From assembly GCA_934729465.1 (NCBI GenBank), contig CAKVEP010000004.1, forward strand, positions 88,462 through 152,461: a stretch of 64,000 nucleotides of DNA, read 5' to 3'. This DNA comes from an uncultured Eubacteriales bacterium. Lineage in GTDB: Bacteria; Bacillota; Clostridia; Oscillospirales; Acutalibacteraceae. Each line of letters opens with the position of its first letter. The first letter of the stretch is position 1. Under the pieces are notes generated by a model. The model had not been told where the DNA came from, ran no database searches, and worked only from the letters and a program-made list of their open reading frames with translations. The position numbers and the translations under genes are program-made. Of this stretch, positions 35,962-44,237 are shown piece after piece.

Positions 35962-37215
35962 ATGAGAAATCTAAACAAAAATTTAAAAAAGAATGTACCT
36001 TTCGTTTTAGGAGCTATAGTTTTGTCAATTACAGTTTTTTTATTTAACGGCAGGAAAAATTCAAATTTACAGGAGGCATCAAACGTTAATGTTGATGTCT
36101 CTTGCCAGCAAAATGAGGATATTATGAAAAATGTCGAAATGAGGGCGGTCTGGATACCATTTATGTCACTTAGCGTGAAAGGTGAGTGTAGTAAAGAGAA
36201 ATTTGAAAGTAAATATTTAGAGTTGCTTGAAAATGCTAAAAGACACAAAATGAATGCTGTAATTGTTCATGTCAGACCGTATAGTGATGCACTATATCCA
36301 TCAAAAATCTTTCCGTGGTCTCATATATTAACTGGTACGCAAGGAAACGACCCGGGATTTAACCCTCTTGAATACATGGTCAAGACGACTCATGATTATG
36401 GAATGGAATTTCATGCTTGGATAAATCCGTTTAGAGTTAAAGTAAACGGGACGCCGAATGAGATTAGTAAAAATAGCCCTGCATACAAATGGTTAAACGC
36501 CCCTCAGGAGCAAAACAGCGATATAATAATGAAGTGCGGTGAAGATTTATATTATAATCCGGCGTGTGAAGAGGTTAGGAATATTATAATAGACGGAGTA
36601 AAAGAAATAGTTGAAAACTATGACGTTGATGGAATACATTTTGACGATTACTTTTATCCAAAGGACGAGCCTGATATAGACAGCTACTCATATAATAAAT
36701 ATTTAAAAAGCGTTACAAAAGAAGCTTCCCCGCTTGACTTACAGAGATGGAGAATGGACAATGTTAATTTATTGGTTTCTGGAGTTTATAATGCAGTGAA
36801 GTCTATAAAGCCAAGAGTTAAATTTGGTATATCACCGGGAGGAAATTTAAAGAATGTAAAAGAGGTTTCGGCAGATGTTGAAACATGGGGGAGAGATAAG
36901 GGGTATGTTGATTATCTGTGTCCTCAAATATACTTTAGTATGGAACACCCAATTTTACCATTTAAACAGGCGGCTGATGAATGGAGGAATGTAGTAAAGA
37001 ATGAGTCAGTAAATCTTTACTTGGGAATGGGAGTCTACAAAGCCGGGACAGAGGTTGATGAAGGTACTTGGAAGGGATGTAGCGACATACTAAAAAAACA
37101 AGTAGAATATTGCCGTGGAATAAGGTACAACGGTTTTATGCTGTATTCAATAGATTCATTAGAGATGCCTAATGCCAAGGACGAAGTAGAAAACGTAATG
37201 AAAGTTTTAAATTAG
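35962..37215 (+). CDS. Glycosyl hydrolase-like 10 (GHL10/COG1649) lipoprotein-like protein
   Basis: 417 aa. N-terminal membrane helix (VPFVLGAIVLSITVFLF) then a TIM-barrel domain: EMRAVWIPFMSLS, VIVHVRPYSDALYPS, FHAWINPFRV, VDGIHFDDYFYP and VKFGISPGGN. This is the GHL10 (formerly DUF187, YngK-like) family, probable cell-wall-acting hydrolases, with acidic residues of DGIHFDDYF at the expected active-site strand. Exact substrate unknown. The stop codon overlaps that of the convergent next gene. Confidence 0.87.
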   Translation: MRNLNKNLKKNVPFVLGAIVLSITVFLFNGRKNSNLQEASNVNVDVSCQQNEDIMKNVEMRAVWIPFMSLSVKGECSKEKFESKYLELLENAKRHKMNAVIVHVRPYSDALYPSKIFPWSHILTGTQGNDPGFNPLEYMVKTTHDYGMEFHAWINPFRVKVNGTPNEISKNSPAYKWLNAPQEQNSDIIMKCGEDLYYNPACEEVRNIIIDGVKEIVENYDVDGIHFDDYFYPKDEPDIDSYSYNKYLKSVTKEASPLDLQRWRMDNVNLLVSGVYNAVKSIKPRVKFGISPGGNLKNVKEVSADVETWGRDKGYVDYLCPQIYFSMEHPILPFKQAADEWRNVVKNESVNLYLGMGVYKAGTEVDEGTWKGCSDILKKQVEYCRGIRYNGFMLYSIDSLEMPNAKDEVENVMKVLN

Positions 37216-37535
37216 CTGCAGTAATCTTCAAGAATACAATTTAATTCTTCTTGATTTGAAGCTTTAATTCCTTTTTCAAGTAGTTTACGGTCGGCAGACG
37301 GGAGTTCGGCTAAATGAACTTCTGTTATGCGGAAAGGCGTTTCTTTGCCTGACTCAAAAACGGCAACATTTCCTTTGTACTCTTTGACGATGTAGTAAGA
37401 GCTGTTTTCAATAAATTCTGTGTCGGGGTTTACAGCTATATTCTCTGTGTTTTGGTCCGACATGAAGCTTGCAATAAAAAATACTATAACGCAGGCAAAA
37501 AGAAAACACCCTGTGCTTATTAAAAGTTTTTTCAT
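37212..37535 (-). CDS. BofC C-terminal-domain-like membrane-anchored protein
   Basis: 107 aa: a signal-anchor helix (LLISTGCFLFACVIVFFIASFM) followed by YYIVKEYKGNVAVFES...FRITEVHLAELPSADRKLLEKGIKASNQEEL, a pattern I associate with clostridial proteins carrying a BofC-C-type domain. In B. subtilis BofC restrains SpoIVB signalling; a regulatory role here is inference. Tail-to-tail overlap of the stop codons with the GHL10 gene. Confidence 0.7.
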   Translation of the reverse strand: MKKLLISTGCFLFACVIVFFIASFMSDQNTENIAVNPDTEFIENSSYYIVKEYKGNVAVFESGKETPFRITEVHLAELPSADRKLLEKGIKASNQEELNCILEDYCS

Positions 37536-37630
37536 AATTATGCTCCTCTCAAAGAAAACCTTATAAAGTATTATTGACAGTAACAGGACATTTTATTATA
37601 CAAATTTTACATGAATGGAGAACAGTAAAA

Positions 37631-38317
37631 ATGACTAACAATAAAAAGGATATTGAAAGACAAAAGAAGTGTAAGGAATATAACCTTCCGAGTTATACTC
37701 TTTTAGAGGAGGTTTTAAACGCAGCTACGCATGGACTTGGAGCGATATTCGCTATTGTTGTTATAGTGTTACTTATGATTGATGTGCCGAAAAATTTTCA
37801 TAATGTATTTCCATTGAGCGTTTATGGAGGTACTCTGTTTTTACTTTACATTATTTCGACACTTTATCATGCTCTTAAATTAGGGTTTGCTAAGAAAATT
37901 TTCAGGACACTTGACCACTGTTCAATTTTTCTTCTGATAGCAGGCACATATACTCCTATATGTGCATTAATAATCGGAGGGAAGGTCGGAACGATATTAT
38001 TGTCGTTTATATGGCTTGCGGCGATTGTCGGGATAGTGCTTAACTCTATAAGCATAGAAAGGTACGCTAAATTTTCTATGATATGTTATATAGCTATGGG
38101 CTGGGGCGTTGTGTTTGCGATGAAGTGGTTAATTGAAAGTGTGACGCTTTATCAATTGTGGATGCTCATTTTCGGAGGAATAGCGTATACTCTTGGAGCG
38201 GTATTATATGGTATGGGTAAAAAATTTAAGTATGTACATTCAGTCTGGCACATTTTTGTTATAATAGGAAGCGTGTTTCATTTTATGATGATATATAATT
38301 TTATAAAATGCATGTAA
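37631..38317 (+). CDS. Hemolysin III family / YqfA-like membrane protein
   Basis: About 228 aa with seven membrane segments, PAQR/hemolysin III family. Seen: LNAATHGLGAIFAI with the first conserved His, STLYHALKLGF, RTLDHCSIFLLIAGTYTPI and SVWHIFVIIGSVFHF, together the metal-binding Ser-His-Asp/His set. ATG 37631 with GGAGAA ahead is preferred over 37574. Function in bacteria is poorly defined despite the name. Confidence 0.9.
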   Translation: MTNNKKDIERQKKCKEYNLPSYTLLEEVLNAATHGLGAIFAIVVIVLLMIDVPKNFHNVFPLSVYGGTLFLLYIISTLYHALKLGFAKKIFRTLDHCSIFLLIAGTYTPICALIIGGKVGTILLSFIWLAAIVGIVLNSISIERYAKFSMICYIAMGWGVVFAMKWLIESVTLYQLWMLIFGGIAYTLGAVLYGMGKKFKYVHSVWHIFVIIGSVFHFMMIYNFIKCM

Positions 38318-38380
38318 GGTATTGATAAAAATAAACACTTGTGATAAAATAAGTTGTATTATTTAATGGAGGTGAATATT

Positions 38381-39289
38381 TTGTATTATAAGATAGAAGA
38401 TGGATTTAAAGAACAGAGTAGTTTAGAGGGTTATACCGGGGATGTTGTTACGATTATAACCGAAAAAGAGCTAAAATCTAAGTTAGCGTCTAAGGAGATA
38501 GATTCCAAGTTTGTGCCGAATTACAAAAACGCAAAGTGTTGTAGAGCTGACGTGCATAAAGGATGTTTCTCTTTAACATTTTCTGTTGTTAGTAAAGATA
38601 AAAAGAGAAACAGATTAAATTTCGGTTGTATAGTAAAAAAAGATAATGTTATATTTATAGACGACTCCGGAATAGTAAAAACGTGCATTAAGAAAATGCA
38701 AAAGAATAAGATATCAGAGTCAACAACTTTAGAGAGATTTTTGTATGACTTTCTCGAAACGCTTATAGACAGCGATTTGAGATACATGGAAGAAATGGGA
38801 GACAGGCTAACAAGAATAGAATCAGCTGTGGTTAAAGGGATTCTTGATGATTTTAATAAAAATATGATAGATTTCAGAAAAGAAGCGCTTATGTTTTACA
38901 GATATTACACCCAGCTTTCAGATATTGGTCAGGAATTTCAAGAAAACGAAAACGGATTTTTCAGTGATAAAGCAGTAAATCTTTTCGGTATGTTTACCAT
39001 TAGGGCGGACAGGCTCAGAGAAGAAGCTCATATATTGAGAGATTATTCATCACAAGTTAGGGATATATACCACTCCCAGACCGACGCTAAGCAGAATAAA
39101 ATAATGAAAGTTTTAACAGTGGTAACAACAGTATTGATGCCTATATCTATATTGTCGGCGTGGTACGGAATGAACTTCGACACAATGCCGGAACTTCACT
39201 GGTCATATGGCTACATAGCATTTATAATTGCGAGCATATTAACAACATTTGGAAGTGTGTGGTATCTAAAGAAAAAGAAATTCTGGTAG
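38381..39289 (+). CDS. CorA-like divalent cation transporter
   Basis: About 302 aa. TTG 38381 follows GGAGGTG at ideal spacing and gives YYKIEDGFKEQ; the longer in-frame ATG start at 38354 lies ahead of that SD. Cytosolic alpha/beta plus long helices, then two C-terminal membrane segments joined by YGMNFDTMPE, the GMN selectivity signature of CorA magnesium/cobalt channels. The last residues LKKKKFW are basic as usual. The family normally forms pentamers. Confidence 0.92.
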   Translation: MYYKIEDGFKEQSSLEGYTGDVVTIITEKELKSKLASKEIDSKFVPNYKNAKCCRADVHKGCFSLTFSVVSKDKKRNRLNFGCIVKKDNVIFIDDSGIVKTCIKKMQKNKISESTTLERFLYDFLETLIDSDLRYMEEMGDRLTRIESAVVKGILDDFNKNMIDFRKEALMFYRYYTQLSDIGQEFQENENGFFSDKAVNLFGMFTIRADRLREEAHILRDYSSQVRDIYHSQTDAKQNKIMKVLTVVTTVLMPISILSAWYGMNFDTMPELHWSYGYIAFIIASILTTFGSVWYLKKKKFW

Positions 39290-39369
39290 ATTATTATAGC
39301 TTTCCATTATGAAAATAGTTATCTTAAAAAGGAAACGTTTTTATAGATTTGTTGTGAAAATAGTTCAAA

Positions 39370-39420
39370 ATTTATAAAAACACTTGATGTTATAAGTATA
39401 ATATATGTGTAATTAATTAT
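39370..39420 (+). promoter_or_regulatory. LRR-type promoter-like segment without a gene
   Basis: AAAACACTTGATGTTATAAG...TGTAATTAATTA resembles the segment ahead of both LRR genes (AAAACACTTGACATTATA...TGTAATCGATTA), including a palindrome TAATTAATTA at 39410-39419. Only about 30 bp later comes a terminator hairpin, so any transcript would be very short. Rest of the gap 39290-39369: nothing seen. Confidence 0.4.
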
Positions 39421-39449
39421 AGATTATATAACTTAGGACAAATGGGTGA

Positions 39450-39478
39450 GTGCATGATATGATTATCATGCACTTTTT
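39450..39478 (+). terminator. Hairpin with T-run
   Basis: GTGCATGATA / TATCATGCAC, perfect 10-bp stem, 4-base loop, then TTTTT. Directly followed by the palindrome at 39477-39523. Confidence 0.75.
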
Positions 39479-39523
39479 GTATGTAGAAAACCACGCGATA
39501 GTCGCGTGGTTTTCTACATACAA
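39477..39523. repeat. 47-bp perfect palindrome, IS200/IS605-type end remnant
   Basis: Two perfect 22-bp arms (39477-39498 and 39502-39523) around TAG. The left arm plus centre and start of the right arm recur, with one change, at 63927-63960, where the following sequence looks like the leader of an IS200-type element. Likely a transposon-end remnant or a palindromic miniature element. Confidence 0.6.
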
Positions 39524-39529
39524 GAAATA

Positions 39530-39548
39530 CCCCCAGCTAGGCTGGGGG
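39530..39548. terminator. GC-rich hairpin after spoVAE
   Basis: CCCCCAGC / GCTGGGGG, perfect 8-bp stem, 3-base loop, just past the spoVAE stop on the minus strand. T-run is poor in either direction, so terminator function is likely but not certain. Confidence 0.55.
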
Positions 39549-39555
39549 ATGCTTA

Positions 39556-39912
39556 TTACGTTTTATCGCTTGGCTTAGACAAGAGGGCAGCTATATATCC
39601 AAAAAATACAGCAGAAGAAATTCCGGCTGCTCCGGCTGCAACGCCCCCAGTAAGAATTCCGAGCATTCCCTTTTCGTTAATTGCTTCGATAACGCCTTTT
39701 GCCATAGTGTATCCAAAACCGGTCAGAGGGACTGTAGCGCCGGCACCAGCGAATTGTACTAAAGGCTCATAAACGCCGATAGCTGTAAGAGCAATACCAA
39801 GCGTCACGAATAAAACGAGTATTCTTGCTGGCGTCATTTTGGTGCGGTCGATTAATATTTGCGCTATTACGCACAACAAACCTCCAACAACAAAAGCTTT
39901 TAAGTATTCCAT
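39556..39912 (-). CDS. spoVAE: Stage V sporulation protein AE
   Basis: About 118 aa, four hydrophobic segments, with LKAFVVGGLLCVIAQILIDRTKMTPARILVLFVTLG and FAGAGATVPLTGFGYTMAKGVIEAI, hallmarks of the SpoVAE/SpoVAEb membrane protein of the SpoVA channel that moves dipicolinic acid. ATG 39912 follows AAAGGAG; the longer frame to 39993 has no SD. spoVAC and spoVAD, normally adjacent, are not here, so it is an orphan copy or the operon has been split. Confidence 0.93.
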   Translation of the reverse strand: MEYLKAFVVGGLLCVIAQILIDRTKMTPARILVLFVTLGIALTAIGVYEPLVQFAGAGATVPLTGFGYTMAKGVIEAINEKGMLGILTGGVAAGAAGISSAVFFGYIAALLSKPSDKT

Positions 39913-40030
39913 AAATAAAACTCCTTTGATTTTTATTGTCGTGAAACTAAAATTTACATATTTATTATTGTACACATTTTTTGAGGTATGCATAAAAATA
40001 ATTTAATTGTGTGTAAAGTAAGCGTAAGCC

Positions 40031-40059
40031 TTGTAAAATAAAGGGTTTTGTGGTATAAT
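40031..40059 (+). promoter_or_regulatory. Promoter of the PHP-domain gene
   Basis: TTGTAA (40031-40036), 17-bp spacer ending TGG, TATAAT (40054-40059): an extended -10. Confidence 0.75.
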
Positions 40060-40094
40060 CTAATTAAAATACGTGAAATTTGGAGGAGAACTTA

Positions 40095-40934
40095 GTGTCA
40101 GTAGATTTACATTGTCATACTAAAATGTCGGATGGCTCGGTGGGGATAGACGAGATAATATTTTTGGCAAAGAAAATGAATGTGGACACATTGGCGGTTA
40201 CAGACCACGATACTTTTGCCGGAGCTAAAAGAGCAAAAGTTATAGGTCAAAGACATGGAGTTAATGTGATAATGGGAGCAGAATTTTCAGCTTTTGATTA
40301 TAGAAGAGCGAAAAATATACATATTTTATGTTATCTGTGTGACAATCCTGACAGACTGGAAGGACTGTGTAAAAAATCCAGCGAATACAGAAAAAAAGAT
40401 ACTATTCAAATGCTTCATAAAATAATGAAATTTTATCCGATTTCACCTGAAATGGTTTGTAAAAAAGCCCAAGGAAGCACTAATATATTTAAAAATCATA
40501 TAATGCAAGCTATAATGGATGCCGGATATTCAAGTGTGAATTACAGTAAAGTTTTCGATAAATTGTTTAACCCTGTTGACGGGTTAGCAAAGACTCAAGC
40601 TAAATATCCCGATGTGTGTGATGTTATAAATCAAATTCATATGGCAGGCGGAGTTGCAGTTTTAGCTCATCCAAATTTATACGATAATTTAGAATCGGTG
40701 GAAGATTTGGTTAAGTGTGGTCTGGACGGGATAGAAGTATGGACGCCTTATGCGGATAATGAAAAAACCGAACACATAATAAACTTAGCTGATAAATATA
40801 ATTTAGTAAAGACGGGCGGAAGTGATTTTCATGGAATGTATTCGAAATCAGTGTGCCCTGTTGGGAGCTGTACAACGCCAAAAGAACAACTTGAAAATCT
40901 TATTAAACGTAAAAATAATTTATTTAATTTTTAA
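40095..40934 (+). CDS. PHP-domain phosphoesterase
   Basis: 279 aa from GTG 40095, selected by GGAGGAG at 40082-40088. PHP metal-site motifs: DLHCHTKMSDGS, VTDHDTF, AHPNLYDN and GSDFHGMYS. The family includes RNase AM (YciV), which trims RNA 5' ends and hydrolyses 3',5'-nucleotide bisphosphate; that activity is possible but not shown. 15 bp ahead of the TSCPD gene. Confidence 0.88.
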   Translation: MSVDLHCHTKMSDGSVGIDEIIFLAKKMNVDTLAVTDHDTFAGAKRAKVIGQRHGVNVIMGAEFSAFDYRRAKNIHILCYLCDNPDRLEGLCKKSSEYRKKDTIQMLHKIMKFYPISPEMVCKKAQGSTNIFKNHIMQAIMDAGYSSVNYSKVFDKLFNPVDGLAKTQAKYPDVCDVINQIHMAGGVAVLAHPNLYDNLESVEDLVKCGLDGIEVWTPYADNEKTEHIINLADKYNLVKTGGSDFHGMYSKSVCPVGSCTTPKEQLENLIKRKNNLFNF

Positions 40935-40948
40935 AGGGGAAGAGTATA

Positions 40949-41209
40949 ATGGTGTATAATTACAAGACTAAAGGAACATGTTCAAGAGAGATAAGCGTTG
41001 AAATCGACGATGGAAAGATAACAGATGTTAAATTTGTTGGAGGATGTAACGGTAATTTAAAGGGGATAGGTGCGATTATCAGAGGAATGGATGTTAATGA
41101 AGCAATAAAGCGTTGCAAAGGGATAACTTGTGGCAGTAAAGCAACATCGTGTCCGGACCAATTAGCTATTGCTCTTGAGGAAGCACTTTCACAAAATAAA
41201 AATAATTAA
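40949..41209 (+). CDS. TSCPD-domain protein (TIGR03905-like)
   Basis: 86 aa: YKTKGTCSREISVEIDDGKITDVKFVGGCNGNLKGIGAIIRGM...GITCGSKATSCPDQLAIAL. Ends in the TSCPD motif (here TSCPDQLA) and has the conserved GGCNGN, as in the short stand-alone TSCPD proteins of clostridia whose domain also ends class II ribonucleotide reductases. Function unknown; the Cys pattern suggests metal or Fe-S binding. Confidence 0.9.
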   Translation: MVYNYKTKGTCSREISVEIDDGKITDVKFVGGCNGNLKGIGAIIRGMDVNEAIKRCKGITCGSKATSCPDQLAIALEEALSQNKNN

Positions 41210-41222
41210 TAGATATAAGTAG

Positions 41223-41252
41223 GTTGGCGTCTTTTTAGGACGTCAACTTTTG
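41223..41252 (+). terminator. Terminator after the TSCPD gene
   Basis: GTTGGCGTC / GACGTCAAC, 9-bp stem with one G-U, then TTTT. Confidence 0.78.
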
Positions 41253-41294
41253 TTGTTAGCTTATTTTATCAGTGCTTATGAGGGGTATGGACTA

Positions 41295-41323
41295 TTGATA
41301 TTATAGTGAAAATGTATTATAAT
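41295..41323 (+). promoter_or_regulatory. Promoter of the trkA pair
   Basis: TTGATA (41295-41300), 17-bp spacer, TATAAT (41318-41323), about 40 bp ahead of ATG 41367. Confidence 0.72.
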
Positions 41324-41366
41324 TATAATTAAAATTTTTAAGTGATTACAAAAAGGATGGCATTTT

Positions 41367-41990
41367 ATGAATATATTGGTTGTGGGATGTGGTAAGCTGG
41401 GAAGAAGGCTTGTTGAGGACTTATATCATCACGGTCATAGTGTGTCGGTCATAGACAAAGACGAAGACGCTCTAAAAGCTTTAAGCGATGAATTTGAAGG
41501 TATAACCGTGGTTGGAACGGCAATGGATATAGAGGTATTAAAAAGTGCCGGAATAGAAAGCTGCGATGCTGTGGCTACGGCTACAGCCGATGATAATTTG
41601 AATATAACGGTGTCTCAGATTGCAAGAGAGTTTTTTGGAGTTAAAAATGTTGTAACGAGGATAATTGATCCGGCAAGGGAAAAGGTTTTTAACAATTTTG
41701 GTTTAAGAACGGTGTGTGAAACAAAGCTGTCTTGCAGGGCTATTTTCTCTGCTCTTATAGAAGAAACAGAAGAAAAACAAATAACATTTGATGCGTGTAC
41801 TATGTCGTTTTTCCTAAGGGACGTTGAAAGTATATTGGTAGGGAGGACGATTAGCTGTATACCAACTCGTTTAGGTGAAACTGTGTTGGGTATTTTGGAC
41901 AAAAGCGGACATATTACGCTAAACAACGGTAAAGATGATGCGGTTTTAAATTCGTCTGACAAAATTATATATGCGAAATTAATTGATTAG
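41367..41990 (+). CDS. TrkA/KtrA-family potassium uptake regulator (first)
   Basis: 207-aa RCK protein: Rossmann NAD(H) motif VVGCGKLGRRLVEDL, acidic VIDKDEDAL, then a TrkA-C domain near 130-205. Gates a Trk/Ktr-type potassium channel in response to nucleotides. The second RCK protein follows 14 bp later, but no TrkH/KtrB membrane subunit is in the window, so the channel partner is encoded elsewhere. Confidence 0.9.
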   Translation: MNILVVGCGKLGRRLVEDLYHHGHSVSVIDKDEDALKALSDEFEGITVVGTAMDIEVLKSAGIESCDAVATATADDNLNITVSQIAREFFGVKNVVTRIIDPAREKVFNNFGLRTVCETKLSCRAIFSALIEETEEKQITFDACTMSFFLRDVESILVGRTISCIPTRLGETVLGILDKSGHITLNNGKDDAVLNSSDKIIYAKLID

Positions 41991-42004
41991 AAAGGAGAAC
42001 GTCA

Positions 42005-42673
42005 GTGAGAGTTGTAATAGTTGGCGGGGGAAAGTTAGGGTATTATCTAGCTCAAAATTTGACAGAAAAAGAATATGAAGTCGGTCTTATAGAAAAGGAC
42101 AAAGCTAAATGTGAAAAATTGGCAAATGATTTAGGAATAGAAGTAATTTGCGGCGACGGAACGGAAATACAAGCTCTTTTAGATGCCGGAATATCTAAAG
42201 CGAAGTTTTTTGTTGCAGTAACGGGCAGAGACCAAGACAATTTAGTTTCGTCTCAACTTGTGAAACGAAAATTTGCGGTTGATAAAGTAATAGCAAGAGC
42301 AAATAATCCAAGAAACCTTGAAATACTTAGAGAATTAGGTGTGGATAACGCTGTGAGCAGCACAGAGATAATAACCCACTTAATAGAACAGCAAATAGAC
42401 AGTACTGGTATGCAGCTTTTAGCAAGCTTGAACAAAGGACAGTCTGCGATTTGTGCATTAACAATTCCTCTTTATGCGAAGGTTGAGGGGACGGCTATTA
42501 AAGACATAAATTTACCGCCGTCATCATTAATTATATCTGTGGTTAGAAATGAAAAGCTTATAATCCCTCAGGGTGACACGGTTTTGTATAGCGGTGATGA
42601 AATAGTGGCGGTGTGCGAAGCTTACGGGCAAAAGAGTCTTAAGGATATATTTATGAAAGTAAAAGAAAGCTAA
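42005..42673 (+). CDS. TrkA/KtrA-family potassium uptake regulator (second)
   Basis: 222-aa RCK protein with GTG start and AAAGGAG ahead. VVIVGGGKLGYYLAQNLTEKEYEVGLIEKD is the NAD(H)-binding fold, GDGTEIQALLDAGI the ligand loop, and a TrkA-C domain ends it (SGDEIVAVCEAYGQKSL). Paralogue of the preceding gene. Two single-RCK subunits may form a hetero-octameric ring, which is inference. Confidence 0.9.
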   Translation: MRVVIVGGGKLGYYLAQNLTEKEYEVGLIEKDKAKCEKLANDLGIEVICGDGTEIQALLDAGISKAKFFVAVTGRDQDNLVSSQLVKRKFAVDKVIARANNPRNLEILRELGVDNAVSSTEIITHLIEQQIDSTGMQLLASLNKGQSAICALTIPLYAKVEGTAIKDINLPPSSLIISVVRNEKLIIPQGDTVLYSGDEIVAVCEAYGQKSLKDIFMKVKES

Positions 42674-42751
42674 GAGAATTATTGTAAACGTTTGGATGAG
42701 TGTGTTTGTAGCTCTTATAAAAAACGTTAATTTTGGAGGCGTGTGTATAAT

Positions 42752-44227
42752 ATGGAATTATCTAAAGTTATGAATGGAGTAAATGTTATAAAATCTTATG
42801 GAGATTTAGGGGTGGACATTACAGACATTGCATATGATTCAAGAAAAGCTCAAAAGGGAGGAGCTTTTGTCTGCTTAAGAGGAGCGGATGTTGATGGTCA
42901 TGATTATATAAACAGTGCTATAAAAAATGGAGCAAGCGTTATAATATCTGAAAAGGACATCAATCTTGAAGGCGTTACCGTGTTGATGGTGGAGAACACA
43001 AGAAAAGTATTGGCACTGATTTCTGCAAACTTTTTTAATCACCCAGCAAAAGAGCTCACAACCATAGGAATAACAGGTACTAAGGGAAAAACCACGACAG
43101 CTTGTATGATAAAATCAATAATAGAGAAATCCGGTTCTAAAGTAGGAATGATAGGTACTTTAGGAGTAGTAATCGGGGACAAAATTTTAAAAACCAATAA
43201 CACGACTCCGGAATCTTATGAAATACAAAAAAATATGAGAGAAATGATTAATAGCGGCTGTAAAAGCGTGGTGATGGAGGTATCTTCTATAGGTCTGAGG
43301 GATCATAGGGTTGATGGTTTTGAGTTTGATTATGGTATATTTACTAATTTCTCGGAGGACCATATCGGTGGAAATGAACATAAATCTTTAGAGGAATACT
43401 TACAATGTAAAAGAGAGCTTTTTAGAAAATGTAAGGTAGGGATTATAAATAAAGATGACGCTAAATTTGACGCTGTGCTTGAAGGGCATAGGTGTCGCCA
43501 GATTAAAACATTTGGATTTGATGAAGGTGCCGATTTAAGAGCGGATGACATATGTTTAGTGTCTGAACCAGGATATATTGGCGTTAAATTTAGAGTTTCC
43601 GGCGATGCTAATATGCAAATACGGGTTCCTATTCCGGGAAAATTCAGTGTGTATAACGCTATGGCAGCAATAGAACTGAGTAAATGTATGGACATTGAGG
43701 ATAAATTTATAGCTGTGGGGTTGGATAATGCTAGAGTAAAGGGCAGAGTTGAGCCGGTTAATGTGGAAGGAAACTACACTTTGCTTATAGACTACGCTCA
43801 CAATGCTTTAAGTATGGAAAATGTTTTAAAAACTTTAAAGCAGTATGACCACAACAGATTGATAACCCTTTTTGGAGCAGGAGGAAATAGGTCTAAAGTT
43901 AGAAGATATGAAATGGGAGAAGTATCCGGTAAGCTTTCGGATTTGTCTGTAGTGACGGAAGATAATTCAAGATATGAAGACGTTATGGACATTATTGAAG
44001 ATATAAAAATAGGTCTAAATAAGGTTAATGGGAAATATATTGTAATACCAGACAGAAAGAAAGCTATAAGATACTGTATAGAAAACGCTCAAGACAAAGA
44101 TATAATTGTTTTAGCGGGTAAAGGACATGAGGATTATCAAGAGATAAAAGGTGTTAGGTATCCGTTTGACGAAAGAGAAGTAATAAAAGATATTATTTCT
44201 GAAATGAAAAATGAGATGAAAATTTAG
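42752..44227 (+). CDS. murE: UDP-MurNAc-tripeptide synthetase
   Basis: Adds the third residue to UDP-MurNAc-L-Ala-D-Glu. About 491 aa from ATG 42752 (GGAGG at 42735-42739). Seen: GITGTKGKTTTACM (ATP loop near 110), TNFSEDHIGGNEH (with the carbamate Lys region downstream), DYAHN and the substrate motif EDNSRYED. The Arg of DNxR is the known contact to meso-diaminopimelate, so DAP rather than lysine is predicted. 10 bp ahead of murF. Confidence 0.95.
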   Translation: MELSKVMNGVNVIKSYGDLGVDITDIAYDSRKAQKGGAFVCLRGADVDGHDYINSAIKNGASVIISEKDINLEGVTVLMVENTRKVLALISANFFNHPAKELTTIGITGTKGKTTTACMIKSIIEKSGSKVGMIGTLGVVIGDKILKTNNTTPESYEIQKNMREMINSGCKSVVMEVSSIGLRDHRVDGFEFDYGIFTNFSEDHIGGNEHKSLEEYLQCKRELFRKCKVGIINKDDAKFDAVLEGHRCRQIKTFGFDEGADLRADDICLVSEPGYIGVKFRVSGDANMQIRVPIPGKFSVYNAMAAIELSKCMDIEDKFIAVGLDNARVKGRVEPVNVEGNYTLLIDYAHNALSMENVLKTLKQYDHNRLITLFGAGGNRSKVRRYEMGEVSGKLSDLSVVTEDNSRYEDVMDIIEDIKIGLNKVNGKYIVIPDRKKAIRYCIENAQDKDIIVLAGKGHEDYQEIKGVRYPFDEREVIKDIISEMKNEMKI

Positions 44228-44237
44228 GAGTGACATA

